Shown here piece by piece: positions 10,509 to 18,632 of a DNA stretch of 64,000 nucleotides; within the stretch, counting starts at the first letter, position 1, and each line of letters begins with the position of its first letter. The DNA is from Neobacillus sp. YX16 (GTDB lineage Bacteria > Bacillota > Bacilli > Bacillales > Cytobacillaceae), in contig NZ_CP126115.1 of the NCBI RefSeq assembly GCF_030123505.1, positions 256,501-320,500 on the forward strand. The letters are read 5' to 3'. Made by a program: the position numbers and the translations under genes. Below the pieces are notes generated by a model that did no database searches, was not told the DNA's origin, and worked only from the letters and a program-made list of their open reading frames with translations.

Positions 10509-11504
10509 TCAAGAATCATCCTTCCTTATTCTATAAGCTTCCTGTTTGCATGCATCAGAACAATGTTTCCTTCTTTTTACTTTTATAAAAGGGAGCTGAC
10601 ATTTGGGATTCTGGCAAATTTCAACTACCATATTGGCATTAATTAATTTCCATAGATCGTAATAAATTGCGGTGATTAAATATTCGGTTGTCTTCTTTTC
10701 TAAAACATAAAAACCTAAAGCACTCTTTTCGGTTTCTATAATTTCGCTTGCCTTAATTACTAACCCTTTTGATGCATAGCGCTGAATGGAATCTCGCAGA
10801 ACCTGGCGCCCAATTTTAATAAAGTCCGATGATTCTTCATCTGTGACATATACATGTGTAGGGGTACCATCGTACCAGTCTATGTGATAACCATTCTGCC
10901 TGTTGTTGTATGCTTGTTCTCTGATTCTTAAAATTGTATCCTCTATTTCTGCACTTAGTCCTCTATTTAATCGTGACAATGCTCGATATAGCTTTAGTAC
11001 TTTTCTAACTTTTTCAATTTGATACCACCATAATTCTATTGGTTCGAAATATGTAAACCCCGGTGTTACGTTTGCGAATGCATCCCAATATGTTACAGAA
11101 TAATCAGTGCCTAGGTGCTTTTTCAGACCCTCAAAAATATCAATATTCTTTTGCTCAAGAGTTAGTCCTAAATTTCCGTATGTAAACGCAAAATCAATTA
11201 ACTGATCAATATTTTTAATCTTGGAAAATTTATTCGCGATACCTTCCAAGCTTCTATTCTCTTCAAGCTTTATATATATATAGGTTCTTGTAAAGCCGCC
11301 TACCATTTCTTCATCAGCTGCTGAAAAGTACCTTTGCCATCTATTAAATTCTTTTTGCAACGGGCCTTGTACTTTTCTCTTTTCATCATCAGTATCTTTC
11401 TTGATATTTAATACTTCCTCGTTATCTCCCACAATGTATCCATCACTTCTACATAAAGAAATTGACGGAATAGCGCTCATTATTTTTTCATCCAAAAAAA
11501 ACAA
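10509..11504 (-). CDS. Hypothetical protein with C-terminal zinc-ribbon
   Basis: A 331-residue protein that I cannot place in a named family. The body is helical; residues 297-319 hold a Cys pattern (CQNPKC then HCSDAC) that looks like a zinc ribbon of the kind seen in CGNR-type proteins. The start is a TTG at 11504 with AAAGGAGG 8 bases upstream. It sits between the integrase and a divergent set of small DNA-binding genes, the place where integrative elements usually encode their repressor, so a regulatory role is a fair guess. It contains no obvious helix-turn-helix or protease motif. Confidence 0.75.
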   Translation of the reverse strand: MFFLDEKIMSAIPSISLCRSDGYIVGDNEEVLNIKKDTDDEKRKVQGPLQKEFNRWQRYFSAADEEMVGGFTRTYIYIKLEENRSLEGIANKFSKIKNIDQLIDFAFTYGNLGLTLEQKNIDIFEGLKKHLGTDYSVTYWDAFANVTPGFTYFEPIELWWYQIEKVRKVLKLYRALSRLNRGLSAEIEDTILRIREQAYNNRQNGYHIDWYDGTPTHVYVTDEESSDFIKIGRQVLRDSIQRYASKGLVIKASEIIETEKSALGFYVLEKKTTEYLITAIYYDLWKLINANMVVEICQNPKCQLPFIKVKRRKHCSDACKQEAYRIRKDDS

Positions 11505-11528
11505 TTAAAATACCTCCTTTTGAAAATC

Positions 11529-11569
11529 TGTTACGAAATAAAGCTGTTTTTTAATATAATTTTGTAACA
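11529..11569. promoter_or_regulatory. Divergent regulatory region with inverted repeat
   Basis: TGTTACGAAAT (11529-11539) and ATTTTGTAACA (11559-11569) form an 11-bp inverted repeat with one mismatch, enclosing a TATAAT at 11555-11560. It lies between the minus-strand zinc-ribbon gene and the plus-strand HTH genes, so it may be the control switch of the element. Confidence 0.5.
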
Positions 11570-11636
11570 CAACTTGATAAATTGATTATAGAAGAAGAAG
11601 AAGTAAAAAGCAATTCGAGAATGGAGGCAAAATTTT

Positions 11637-11807
11637 TTGAAGATTAACGGGGACCTAAAAAGAGCAAGAGGGAACATCCCTTATTCAGAAATAGCTTTAA
11701 AACTCAATGTAAGTGAAAGCACTCTATACAGATGGTTCAGGAGTAAGCTTTCAAAAGCGAAAGAAAAAGAAATATTAGATGTAATCATGAAAATTAAGGA
11801 GGGGTGA
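11637..11807 (+). CDS. Small helix-turn-helix protein
   Basis: A 56-residue protein read from a TTG at 11637 with GGAGG 9 bases upstream. It contains YSEIALKLNVSESTLYRWFR, a clear helix-turn-helix, followed by a basic helix. Such mini-regulators are typical first genes of the early operon in integrative elements, next to an excisionase-like gene. It is followed immediately by the next small DNA-binding gene, with which it shares the GGAGG region. Confidence 0.7.
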   Translation: MKINGDLKRARGNIPYSEIALKLNVSESTLYRWFRSKLSKAKEKEILDVIMKIKEG

Positions 11808-11812
11808 TAGTT

Positions 11813-12094
11813 TTGATTGAAATAAAAATGGATGATGAACATCTTAAAAAAATCTATTTAGACGAAGTGCAGAAACGTTTAGATAAATTTGAATTACAGG
11901 TATTGCTATTGGATTCAAAGCAGCTTTGCAAATTGCTTTCTCTCTCATGGCCAACAGTGGAAAAAATCTTTTTAAGTGACCCGAATTTTCCTCGAATGAG
12001 GGTCGGTACAAAGTGGGTTTTTAATAGAAGAGAAGTACAGGTTTACGTTGATAGGTGGTCAGTGGAAAACAGGAAAAGAGATTTATATTTATAA
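11813..12094 (+). CDS. Excisionase-like DNA-binding protein
   Basis: About 93 residues. The middle part DSKQLCKLLSLSWPTVEKIF followed by FPRMRVGTKWVFNRREVQVYVDRW is the winged-helix signature of the Xis/helix-turn-helix-17 group, whose members bend DNA during excision or regulate early genes. The TTG at 11813 is preferred because AAGGAGG lies 10 bases upstream; a GTG at 11804 overlaps that site. It follows the small HTH gene and precedes the replication gene. Confidence 0.75.
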   Translation: MIEIKMDDEHLKKIYLDEVQKRLDKFELQVLLLDSKQLCKLLSLSWPTVEKIFLSDPNFPRMRVGTKWVFNRREVQVYVDRWSVENRKRDLYL

Positions 12095-12118
12095 AATAGA
12101 AAGAATCGGGGCGAAATA

Positions 12119-14542
12119 ATGGTTGGAGCAATATATTTAAATTCTGAAGTAAAAGATACAATACAAAGACTTTTACCTGGCTCTAAACTTATAAAGTTGA
12201 AAGGCTACGCTAAGGGAAATGAAGACTACAGTAATGCTAAGCAACCGCTTGGAAAGTGGAAGGATGAAGCCGATCTAACCAACGAAGAGATTGAAAAGGC
12301 ACTAGGAGGTGACCACTGGATAGGTGCAACTATTCCAGCCGGCAGGATTGTAATTGATGTAGACGATGTTGAGGCAGGTTCATTGCTTAGAGATTTACTT
12401 GAAACCGAGGAAGTAAACCATCATGCAATAAAAACCCCAAATGGATTTCAGTTTATCTTCTCCAAAACCGATAAGGCGAAGATAAGCCAGGTATCGAAGT
12501 TTTACAGTGCAGTAGGAATAATGATTGACACTAAACCGCCTTTATCTGGTTATATCGTTTGGCCGACAAAAAACACTAGAGGGAGATTGGTCATCACCCA
12601 GTCATTAGAAAAATTGGACGAGCTGCCCGATTACCTGAAGCCAGTATGGAATAGCAATAAGACTAAGGATTATTGTTTCCCAATACCATTTAAAAGCCTG
12701 GGAAACCGGAATAATACCCTTTATGATTTTGCAAGGCGGTTGTGGGCGAGCGGGGTAACAGAAGAAACCTTAAGAAGGGCAATGAACCTTATCTATAAAC
12801 ATTTTGTTTACGATAAGACGGATTTTCCACAAAGCCAAATAAACGCATTGGTGAAATCAGTACTTAAGCTGGAAGCCAGTAACACCATAAGAAAAAAACA
12901 GTATTCTAAACCAGAAAGCAGGACATCTGATGCCATTCCATATCCTTTTAACGCTTTAGGTAAAGCCTTATACATGGTTAAAGAAAAGGTTAATCGTGAT
13001 GGGACTATTGATGAAAAAAATATTATGATTGCTCGCCATGTTCCTTATATCAAAAGAGAGTTACATAATATGGAGCAGCCACAGGTCTTTTATGAAATCA
13101 AGTGGGAGGATAATGGAAGGACATTAACGGAGCTAGTTCCGGGCGGGGCACTAGCAACAAAAAAAGAAATGATGCTGTTAGCAGATAAGGGATTCCCCTG
13201 TAACGACATCAATGCAAGGTTACTAATTCAATATTTTGATACTGTCCTGGCTTTCAATGAAATTCCGAGAGGGAAGATGGTGGAACGCTTAGGACAAATT
13301 AAAGATCACTTTGTACATCCGTTATTAGGGAGTGATTTTGAAATCCTCCCGAGCGATCATGGAGAGAAACAATTACACGACGGGTTCCAAGTATCAGGCA
13401 CAATTGACGAATGGAAAAACAAGGTTTTCGCCAAAATAAAAAATCATCCGAGAGCATTGTTTCTCGTCCTGTCTTCTTTTGCCAGTATCTTGCTGCATGA
13501 TTTGAAGGTGGATCCCTTCACGGTAGATATAGCCAGCAGCACATCACAGGGGAAAACTACAGTATTAAGGGTTGCTGCAAGTGTGTGGGGCACACAGCAG
13601 CTAATCAACGAATTTAATGCCACTAAGGTAAGTATAGAACGAAAGGCAGCATTTTTAAACAGTTTTCCCTTATTACTTGATGATTCCAGAAAAGCCGATG
13701 AAGGGCTACTGCAATCCTTTGTTTATACCTTCAGTGGCGGGAGGTCAAAGGGGCGGGGTTCATTAAGTGGTTCGCAAAGGGAGTCTACCTGGAAGAGCAT
13801 AATGATAACGACTGGAGAAGTCCCGTTGACAGATTATGCAGCAAAGGCGGGTGGAGCTGCAGCACGTATTATAAGCCTTACTAATAGCCCTTTTGAAGGT
13901 GTAGATCACTCCTTCTTTACTGACTTGTATAAAGCTATAGAAACGAATTATGGAACAATTGGAGTAGAATTCATAAGAAAGTATCAGGTGAATAAAGAGG
14001 AACTACTACCGAGTTTTCAAGTAACTTGTGAGCATTATATGAAGAAGGCAGCTGGTAACGAAGTTCTCACAAGGCTTTCACTGTATTATGCAACCATACA
14101 TTTTACTGGCAGACTACTAAATGCTCTTCTAAACATGAATATTGAATTAAGCCTATTAGATGAATTATTCGATGAAATAGCCCAAGAGAATAAGTCTATT
14201 GATAAGCCCAAACAGTTGCTTGAGGAATTGTTGCAGGATTTAGATTCAGACCGTGAAGCAATATTTTATTGCTATCATCCTAAAAAAAAAGTTAAGGCCA
14301 TATTTAAAGATGAGGTACTGTCACTAACCCCTGCATATCTAAAAGAATTCCTGGGACCAGAAATGAAGATGACACGCTCCGAATGGAGGAAAAGAGGTTT
14401 TACTTTTAGTTTCGATTCCAAGGGCAAAAAGGTAGATTACAAGCAAATTAAAAAAGCAGGGAATAATTTACAAGGGGTTCCGCTGAATCAAGAAATTGTT
14501 AAAGAATTAGGGTTTGACTTCTCTGTAAAGCCTGTTAGGTAG
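12119..14542 (+). CDS. Prim-Pol / DUF927 replication protein
   Basis: An 807-residue protein combining an N-terminal bifunctional primase-polymerase domain (residues about 20-200; acidic motif VIDVDDVEAG at 77-86, then HHAIKTPNGFQF) with a DUF927-type ATPase/helicase region (about 400-640). The Walker A-like segment is STSQGKTTVLR near residue 475 and the Walker B-like segment is LLLDDSRKAD. Proteins of this layout start replication of plasmids, satellites and integrative elements. The next 270 bp carry repeated GTAGGA motifs that could be its origin. It lies in the early operon with small DNA-binding genes upstream and SSB downstream. Confidence 0.88.
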   Translation: MVGAIYLNSEVKDTIQRLLPGSKLIKLKGYAKGNEDYSNAKQPLGKWKDEADLTNEEIEKALGGDHWIGATIPAGRIVIDVDDVEAGSLLRDLLETEEVNHHAIKTPNGFQFIFSKTDKAKISQVSKFYSAVGIMIDTKPPLSGYIVWPTKNTRGRLVITQSLEKLDELPDYLKPVWNSNKTKDYCFPIPFKSLGNRNNTLYDFARRLWASGVTEETLRRAMNLIYKHFVYDKTDFPQSQINALVKSVLKLEASNTIRKKQYSKPESRTSDAIPYPFNALGKALYMVKEKVNRDGTIDEKNIMIARHVPYIKRELHNMEQPQVFYEIKWEDNGRTLTELVPGGALATKKEMMLLADKGFPCNDINARLLIQYFDTVLAFNEIPRGKMVERLGQIKDHFVHPLLGSDFEILPSDHGEKQLHDGFQVSGTIDEWKNKVFAKIKNHPRALFLVLSSFASILLHDLKVDPFTVDIASSTSQGKTTVLRVAASVWGTQQLINEFNATKVSIERKAAFLNSFPLLLDDSRKADEGLLQSFVYTFSGGRSKGRGSLSGSQRESTWKSIMITTGEVPLTDYAAKAGGAAARIISLTNSPFEGVDHSFFTDLYKAIETNYGTIGVEFIRKYQVNKEELLPSFQVTCEHYMKKAAGNEVLTRLSLYYATIHFTGRLLNALLNMNIELSLLDELFDEIAQENKSIDKPKQLLEELLQDLDSDREAIFYCYHPKKKVKAIFKDEVLSLTPAYLKEFLGPEMKMTRSEWRKRGFTFSFDSKGKKVDYKQIKKAGNNLQGVPLNQEIVKELGFDFSVKPVR

Positions 14543-14810
14543 GACGGGTAGAAAAAGAAACTTCCTAAACTCCTTCTTGTCCTACCTCTGAAAATACTGT
14601 TATATCAATGATATTTGGCTATAGGTAGGGTACGTAGGAAAAGTAGGATGAGAAAATAAATTTTATGTAAATGCAAAATTATAATTTTCTTAGCAAAGGA
14701 TGTTGTAGTAATACATTATTTCCCTTCCTCCCTTCCTACTTTTTCTACCAATGGTCCCAAACGCTTTTGTTTCTAAGGCTGAACGGGTAGGAAAAACGGT
14801 AGGATGACGG
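14538..14810. other. Candidate replication origin with GTAGGA iterons
   Basis: The gap after the replication gene holds at least eight copies of GTAGGA/GGTAG in both orientations: pairs at 14538-14551, 14622-14648 and 14785-14806 on the plus strand, and inverted copies at 14579-14587 and 14731-14749. Paired copies are separated by A-rich spacers (for example GTAGGAAAAACGGTAGGATG). The centre (14650-14720) is very AT-rich, like an unwinding region. The layout fits an iteron origin next to its initiator. Confidence 0.55.
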
Positions 14811-14949
14811 CTTTTTCTAAAAAAATCGTATATTTGTCAATTATTTTTATAGTCCTGTCCTTAAAGTGGTTAGCCTTAGTGTTCCAAGGGGGATTGGGGA
14901 CAGATAACGCGCAGACGGACATGTTTCCTTAAAGGAGGAGAAATGAAAC

Positions 14950-15144
14950 ATGGGAAATGAAGACCATCATTACCGGATTCAGCTGGAACGATGCTTAGTG
15001 ATACTGACCTCAAAAGAAATCAACACACTACTTCAAAAGGACACAGAAATATTTGCAATGGCTTTAAAGCGAGGAAAGTACCTTTTAAGGGGGCAGAAGC
15101 AAAAGGGAAGGGAACAGGCAAAGTTTGAGAAAGTACTGAAATAA
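14950..15144 (+). CDS. Small hypothetical protein
   Basis: A 64-residue, basic, helical protein (pI clearly high; ends GREQAKFEKVLK). The ATG at 14950 follows AAAGGAGGAG at 8 bases; an ATG 7 bases earlier opens only a five-codon frame. No family is recognised. Its position between the candidate origin and ssb suggests an accessory role in the replication module. Confidence 0.55.
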   Translation: MGNEDHHYRIQLERCLVILTSKEINTLLQKDTEIFAMALKRGKYLLRGQKQKGREQAKFEKVLK

Positions 15145-15254
15145 TCATTTTGACTAAAGTGGCAAAGGCAATTATTTTATCTTAAACAACAGCGGTCACA
15201 ACAAGCGCAATACAAAAGTCAAAATATGAAACTAAAACAACGGGGGAAAAATAA

Positions 15255-15644
15255 ATGAATACAGTTAATTTAATCGGACGTCTTACCAAAGAGGGAGAGC
15301 TAAAATACTCTCAATCTGGAACAGCTTTTTATCGAAATACATTAGCGGTTAATCGCAAATTTAAAAAAGAAGAAGCAGATTTTATGAACCTTCTGGCATT
15401 CTCTAAAACTGCTGAATTAATGGGAAACAATTTGATAAAAGGAAGCCAGGTTGGGATTGAAGGGCATATCCAAACAGGCAGCTATGAGAAAGACGGGAAA
15501 AAGAACTTTACTTTTGAGGTTGTTGTAGATAGTCTCACTTTTATTGGCAAGAAAAAAGAAGATGATCCCCAAGGTTTCTCTGCCAATGCTGGTGGCGACC
15601 CATTTCAAAATGGAACAGTGATCAATGAAGATTTGCCTTTTTGA
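15255..15644 (+). CDS. ssb: Single-stranded DNA-binding protein
   Basis: A 129-residue SSB. The OB fold starts MNTVNLIGRLTKEGELKYSQ and includes the tetramer/DNA-contact strand region GSQVGIEGHIQTGSYEKDGK. The C-terminal tail is shorter than in chromosomal SSB but still ends in the acidic tip EDLPF that docks replication proteins. The ATG has CGGGGGA upstream. It belongs to the element's own replication module with the Prim-Pol protein. Confidence 0.93.
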   Translation: MNTVNLIGRLTKEGELKYSQSGTAFYRNTLAVNRKFKKEEADFMNLLAFSKTAELMGNNLIKGSQVGIEGHIQTGSYEKDGKKNFTFEVVVDSLTFIGKKKEDDPQGFSANAGGDPFQNGTVINEDLPF

Positions 15645-15690
15645 AGAGGAGAATTAATAATGCATTAATAAAAACACTAAGTGTAAGGTT

Positions 15691-15722
15691 TGCCGATTAC
15701 CTATAGCGCAGGTAGCTCGGCA
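15691..15722. other. Strong nested hairpin between ssb and the next gene
   Basis: Outer arms TGCCGA / TCGGCA and inner arms TACCT / AGGTA form one continuous imperfect stem. No T run follows, so it is not a standard terminator; it could be an mRNA processing or regulatory structure. Confidence 0.45.
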
Positions 15723-15789
15723 GCCTTGTTGAAAATAATGAACCTGCATCATTTGGACCAATTAGTCCTTACGTAAGGAGTGAATTCAT

Positions 15790-15993
15790 TTGAGGATAAG
15801 ATACAATTGGAGTGTTATAGGAAATACGTTTATTAATGCTGGACATCGTAGTAAAGTCTCCTTAAGGATAATCAGCGAAATGTTTGAGGTCCCATATCAA
15901 TCAGTACGAAGAAGAGCGGCAGATGAAAAGTGGCATAATCGGCGTTTATATTTGTGGTATGAAGAGAATGCTACAAAGCATGAAAAATGTTAA
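15790..15993 (+). CDS. Small HTH-like protein with occluded ribosome site
   Basis: A 67-residue basic protein from a TTG at 15790. The segment KVSLRIISEMFEVPYQSVRRRAADEKW resembles the helix-turn-helix at the N-terminus of phage small terminase or related DNA-binding proteins. Its ribosome site AAGGAG (15775-15780) lies inside a perfect 14-bp palindrome TCCTTACGTAAGGA at 15766-15779, which could hide it in mRNA. The last codons overlap the start of a further small Cys-rich frame. Confidence 0.5.
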   Translation: MRIRYNWSVIGNTFINAGHRSKVSLRIISEMFEVPYQSVRRRAADEKWHNRRLYLWYEENATKHEKC

Positions 15994-16136
15994 GAATTTG
16001 CTTAGATTTATACTGCTGTCATTACTACAAAAACCTTGGTATTATCAGTGATAATTACTGTCTGGAATGTTTTAATATATTTTTTATAAGCTTTTGTAGC
16101 AAATATATTATATATGAGAATATGGACGGAAATTAA
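15987..16136 (+). CDS. Small Cys-rich open frame, zinc-ribbon-like
   Basis: A 49-codon frame whose ATG overlaps the stop region of the upstream gene (ATGTTAA). It encodes six cysteines, including YCC and YCLEC flanking a short loop, spaced like a small zinc ribbon. There is no separate ribosome site, so it would depend on coupling. It may be a real small protein of the element or a chance frame. Confidence 0.35.
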   Translation: MLRICLDLYCCHYYKNLGIISDNYCLECFNIFFISFCSKYIIYENMDGN

Positions 16137-16190
16137 TAACTGTTTCGGAAACCTAATAAAGAATTTGTAATGGAGAGGAGTACAGTCATA

Positions 16191-16289
16191 ATGATTGCAT
16201 TTCTCTCTATTTTTTTAGCAATAATGATTGTATCTAAGTTTTTAAGGGTGGAGAATGAAGCGGAAGTAACCGCCAGCCACCTGCTATAA
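16191..16289 (+). CDS. Possible 32-residue membrane peptide
   Basis: A short frame with a good ribosome site (GGAGAGGAG, 10 bases). It encodes a hydrophobic N-terminal helix (AFLSIFLAIMIVS) followed by a charged tail. Such peptides can be toxins, regulators or chance frames; nothing else here decides between these. Confidence 0.3.
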   Translation: MIAFLSIFLAIMIVSKFLRVENEAEVTASHLL

Positions 16290-16365
16290 TCGCTAAGGTT
16301 TTGGAGTACATTAAGGAGCGGAATGTACAATTTTTGTGTAATTCTTAAAAATTACATATAAAATG

Positions 16366-16394
16366 TTGACGGGATATTTTCGGAGTGATATGAT
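16366..16394 (+). promoter_or_regulatory. SigA-type promoter of the restriction-modification operon
   Basis: TTGACG (16366-16371), 17 bases, TATGAT (16389-16394); 57 bp upstream of the first gene. Confidence 0.7.
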
Positions 16395-16450
16395 TTATCG
16401 TAGTTGAGATTAAGTAATTTTAAAGAAATACTTCTTAAGGAGGGCGGGAT

Positions 16451-17020
16451 ATGAAACTTGAAGATATCGTAACAGTTAAAATAGGAAGAAACCTTTCTAG
16501 AGGAAACGAGAAAAATGATCTAACTTTAATTGCTTATTCATACGAGGATTTAATGAATGATTTAGATGGCTCCTTTCTAGACTCACAAGCTAGTACTTAT
16601 AGTGCAAATTCAAGTGATAAAAACGGTTATTTGAGCAGTGCGGGAGATGTTGTTTTCAGCTTTGTTAGTTCAAAAGCTGGGATAGTGAGTGACTTAAACC
16701 AAAGGAAGATCATTAACCAAAACTTTGCAAAACTCATTATTGAACATGATCAATTGGATAGCAGCTATTTATGTTATGCGTTGAATGAATCATACTCAAT
16801 GAAAAAGCAAATGGCAATTTCCATGCAAGGAAGTACTGTACCTAAATTAACTCCAGCGATTTTAAAAGAGTTGGAAATCAAGCTACCTAGTATTGAGAAA
16901 CAACGGACGATTGGAAAAGCTTATTTCTTTTTGAGAAAGCGTCAAGCTTTGGCAAAGAAACAAGCAGAACTTGAAGAGCAACTATATTTAGAAGTATTGA
17001 AGCAATTAGACCAACAATAG
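16451..17020 (+). CDS. Half-size type I specificity-like subunit
   Basis: A 189-residue protein equal to one half of HsdS: a single target-recognition domain (residues 1-150, with TVPKLTPAILKELEIKLPSIEKQRTIG near its end) followed by one conserved helical spacer rich in K, E and Q. Normal HsdS has two such halves. It is the first gene of the operon and precedes hsdM by 20 bp, with a GGAGG ribosome site. It may pair with itself or with HsdM to give an alternative specificity, or may modulate the full HsdS. Its recognition domain is not similar to either domain of the full HsdS downstream. Confidence 0.75.
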   Translation: MKLEDIVTVKIGRNLSRGNEKNDLTLIAYSYEDLMNDLDGSFLDSQASTYSANSSDKNGYLSSAGDVVFSFVSSKAGIVSDLNQRKIINQNFAKLIIEHDQLDSSYLCYALNESYSMKKQMAISMQGSTVPKLTPAILKELEIKLPSIEKQRTIGKAYFFLRKRQALAKKQAELEEQLYLEVLKQLDQQ

Positions 17021-17039
17021 AAAAAGTGAGGAACACAAA

Positions 17040-18632
17040 ATGGCTGAATTAAACTCAAAATTATTTAGTGCTGCAGACAATTTGAGAAGCAAAATGGATG
17101 CATCAGAATACAAAAACTACTTATTAGGATTGATTTTTTACAAGTACTTATCTGATAAGTTATTAGAAAAAGTAGTTGAAATTGCAGATGAATCTCTAGA
17201 AGAATACAACACACAAGAAAAACAAACTCAATTATATATGGATTTATTAGCAGATGAAGATATAAAAAATGACTTGATTGAAACGTTATTGGATACATTG
17301 GGCTACCATATTGAACCAGAGTATTTATTTAATGTATTAACCAATCAAGCTAAACAAAACACCTTTCAGTTGAATGACTTGAATAAGGCCTTTATCGATT
17401 TGGCTACGAAATATGATCAATTTAATGGATTGTTTGATGATGTGGATTTGAAATCAAAAAAATTGGGATCAGATGATCAACAGCGAAACATTACTATTAC
17501 AGAAGTATTGAAGAAACTTAATGATATCGATGTGATAGGACATAATGGCGATATCATTGGGGATGCCTATGAGTTCTTGATTGGTCAATTTGCCTCAGAA
17601 GCTGGTAAGAAGGCTGGAGAATTTTATACACCTCATGAAGTATCTGATATGATGGCTCGTATTGCCGCAATTGGTCAAGAAGACAAAAAATTGTTTAGCG
17701 TATTTGACCCAACCATGGGCTCAGGTTCCTTGATGTTGAATATTCGAAACTATATAAACCATCCAGATAGTGTAAAGTACCATGGGCAAGAACTAAATAC
17801 AACGACTTATAATCTAGCGAAGATGAACCTGATCTTGCATGGTGTTGATAAAGAAGATATGCGTTTACGCAATGGGGATACATTGAACAAAGATTGGCCG
17901 ACAGATGAGCCTTATACCTTTGATTCTGTCCTTATGAATCCACCATACTCTGCAAACTGGTCTTCAGACGATACTTTCTTAGATGATTCTCGTTTCAATC
18001 GTTACGGGAAGTTAGCGCCAAAATCAAAAGCAGACTTTGCTTTTCTTTTACATGGGTTCTATCATTTGAAAGATTCGGGAACGATGGCAATCGTCTTACC
18101 GCATGGGGTACTGTTCCGTGGAGCTGCAGAAGGTGTGATTCGTAAAAAATTACTAGAAGATGGCAGTATTGATGCCGTAATTGGCATGCCAGCAAACTTA
18201 TTCTTTGGGACAACGATTCCAACCACAGTCATAATCTTGAAGAAAGATCGTACAAGTCGTGATGTTCTATTTATTGATGCAAGTAATGAGTTTACGAAAG
18301 GAAAGAACCAAAATAAACTTTCCAAAGAAAATATTGATAAGATTGTCGAAACGTATAAGAAGCGAGAAGATGTTGATAAATATGCCCACGTCGCTACTTT
18401 TGATGAAATCAAAGAGAATGATTTCAATTTGAACATTACTCGATACGTAGATACCTTTGAGGAAGAAGCACCTATTGATATGGCTACAATTGGGTCAGCA
18501 ATTCAAGACATTCGAAAAGAAAAAGCAGAACTAGAATCTAGTTTATTTGACATGATTTCTTCGCTACAATTTGATGGAGAAAACGCAGAGTGGATTAAAG
18601 GTGCACTAGAGGTGTTTAATCGTGAAAAATAA
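17040..18632 (+). CDS. hsdM: Type I restriction-modification methyltransferase subunit
   Basis: HsdM transfers a methyl group from S-adenosylmethionine to adenine in the target. The 530-residue protein has an N-terminal helical HsdM domain (residues 1-140) and an N6-adenine methyltransferase fold with motif I FDPTMGSGSLML and motif IV NPPY (LMNPPYSANW). Length is typical. The ATG is 20 bp after the half-S gene, and its end overlaps hsdS by 11 bp, so the genes are co-transcribed and coupled. Confidence 0.95.
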   Translation: MAELNSKLFSAADNLRSKMDASEYKNYLLGLIFYKYLSDKLLEKVVEIADESLEEYNTQEKQTQLYMDLLADEDIKNDLIETLLDTLGYHIEPEYLFNVLTNQAKQNTFQLNDLNKAFIDLATKYDQFNGLFDDVDLKSKKLGSDDQQRNITITEVLKKLNDIDVIGHNGDIIGDAYEFLIGQFASEAGKKAGEFYTPHEVSDMMARIAAIGQEDKKLFSVFDPTMGSGSLMLNIRNYINHPDSVKYHGQELNTTTYNLAKMNLILHGVDKEDMRLRNGDTLNKDWPTDEPYTFDSVLMNPPYSANWSSDDTFLDDSRFNRYGKLAPKSKADFAFLLHGFYHLKDSGTMAIVLPHGVLFRGAAEGVIRKKLLEDGSIDAVIGMPANLFFGTTIPTTVIILKKDRTSRDVLFIDASNEFTKGKNQNKLSKENIDKIVETYKKREDVDKYAHVATFDEIKENDFNLNITRYVDTFEEEAPIDMATIGSAIQDIRKEKAELESSLFDMISSLQFDGENAEWIKGALEVFNREK

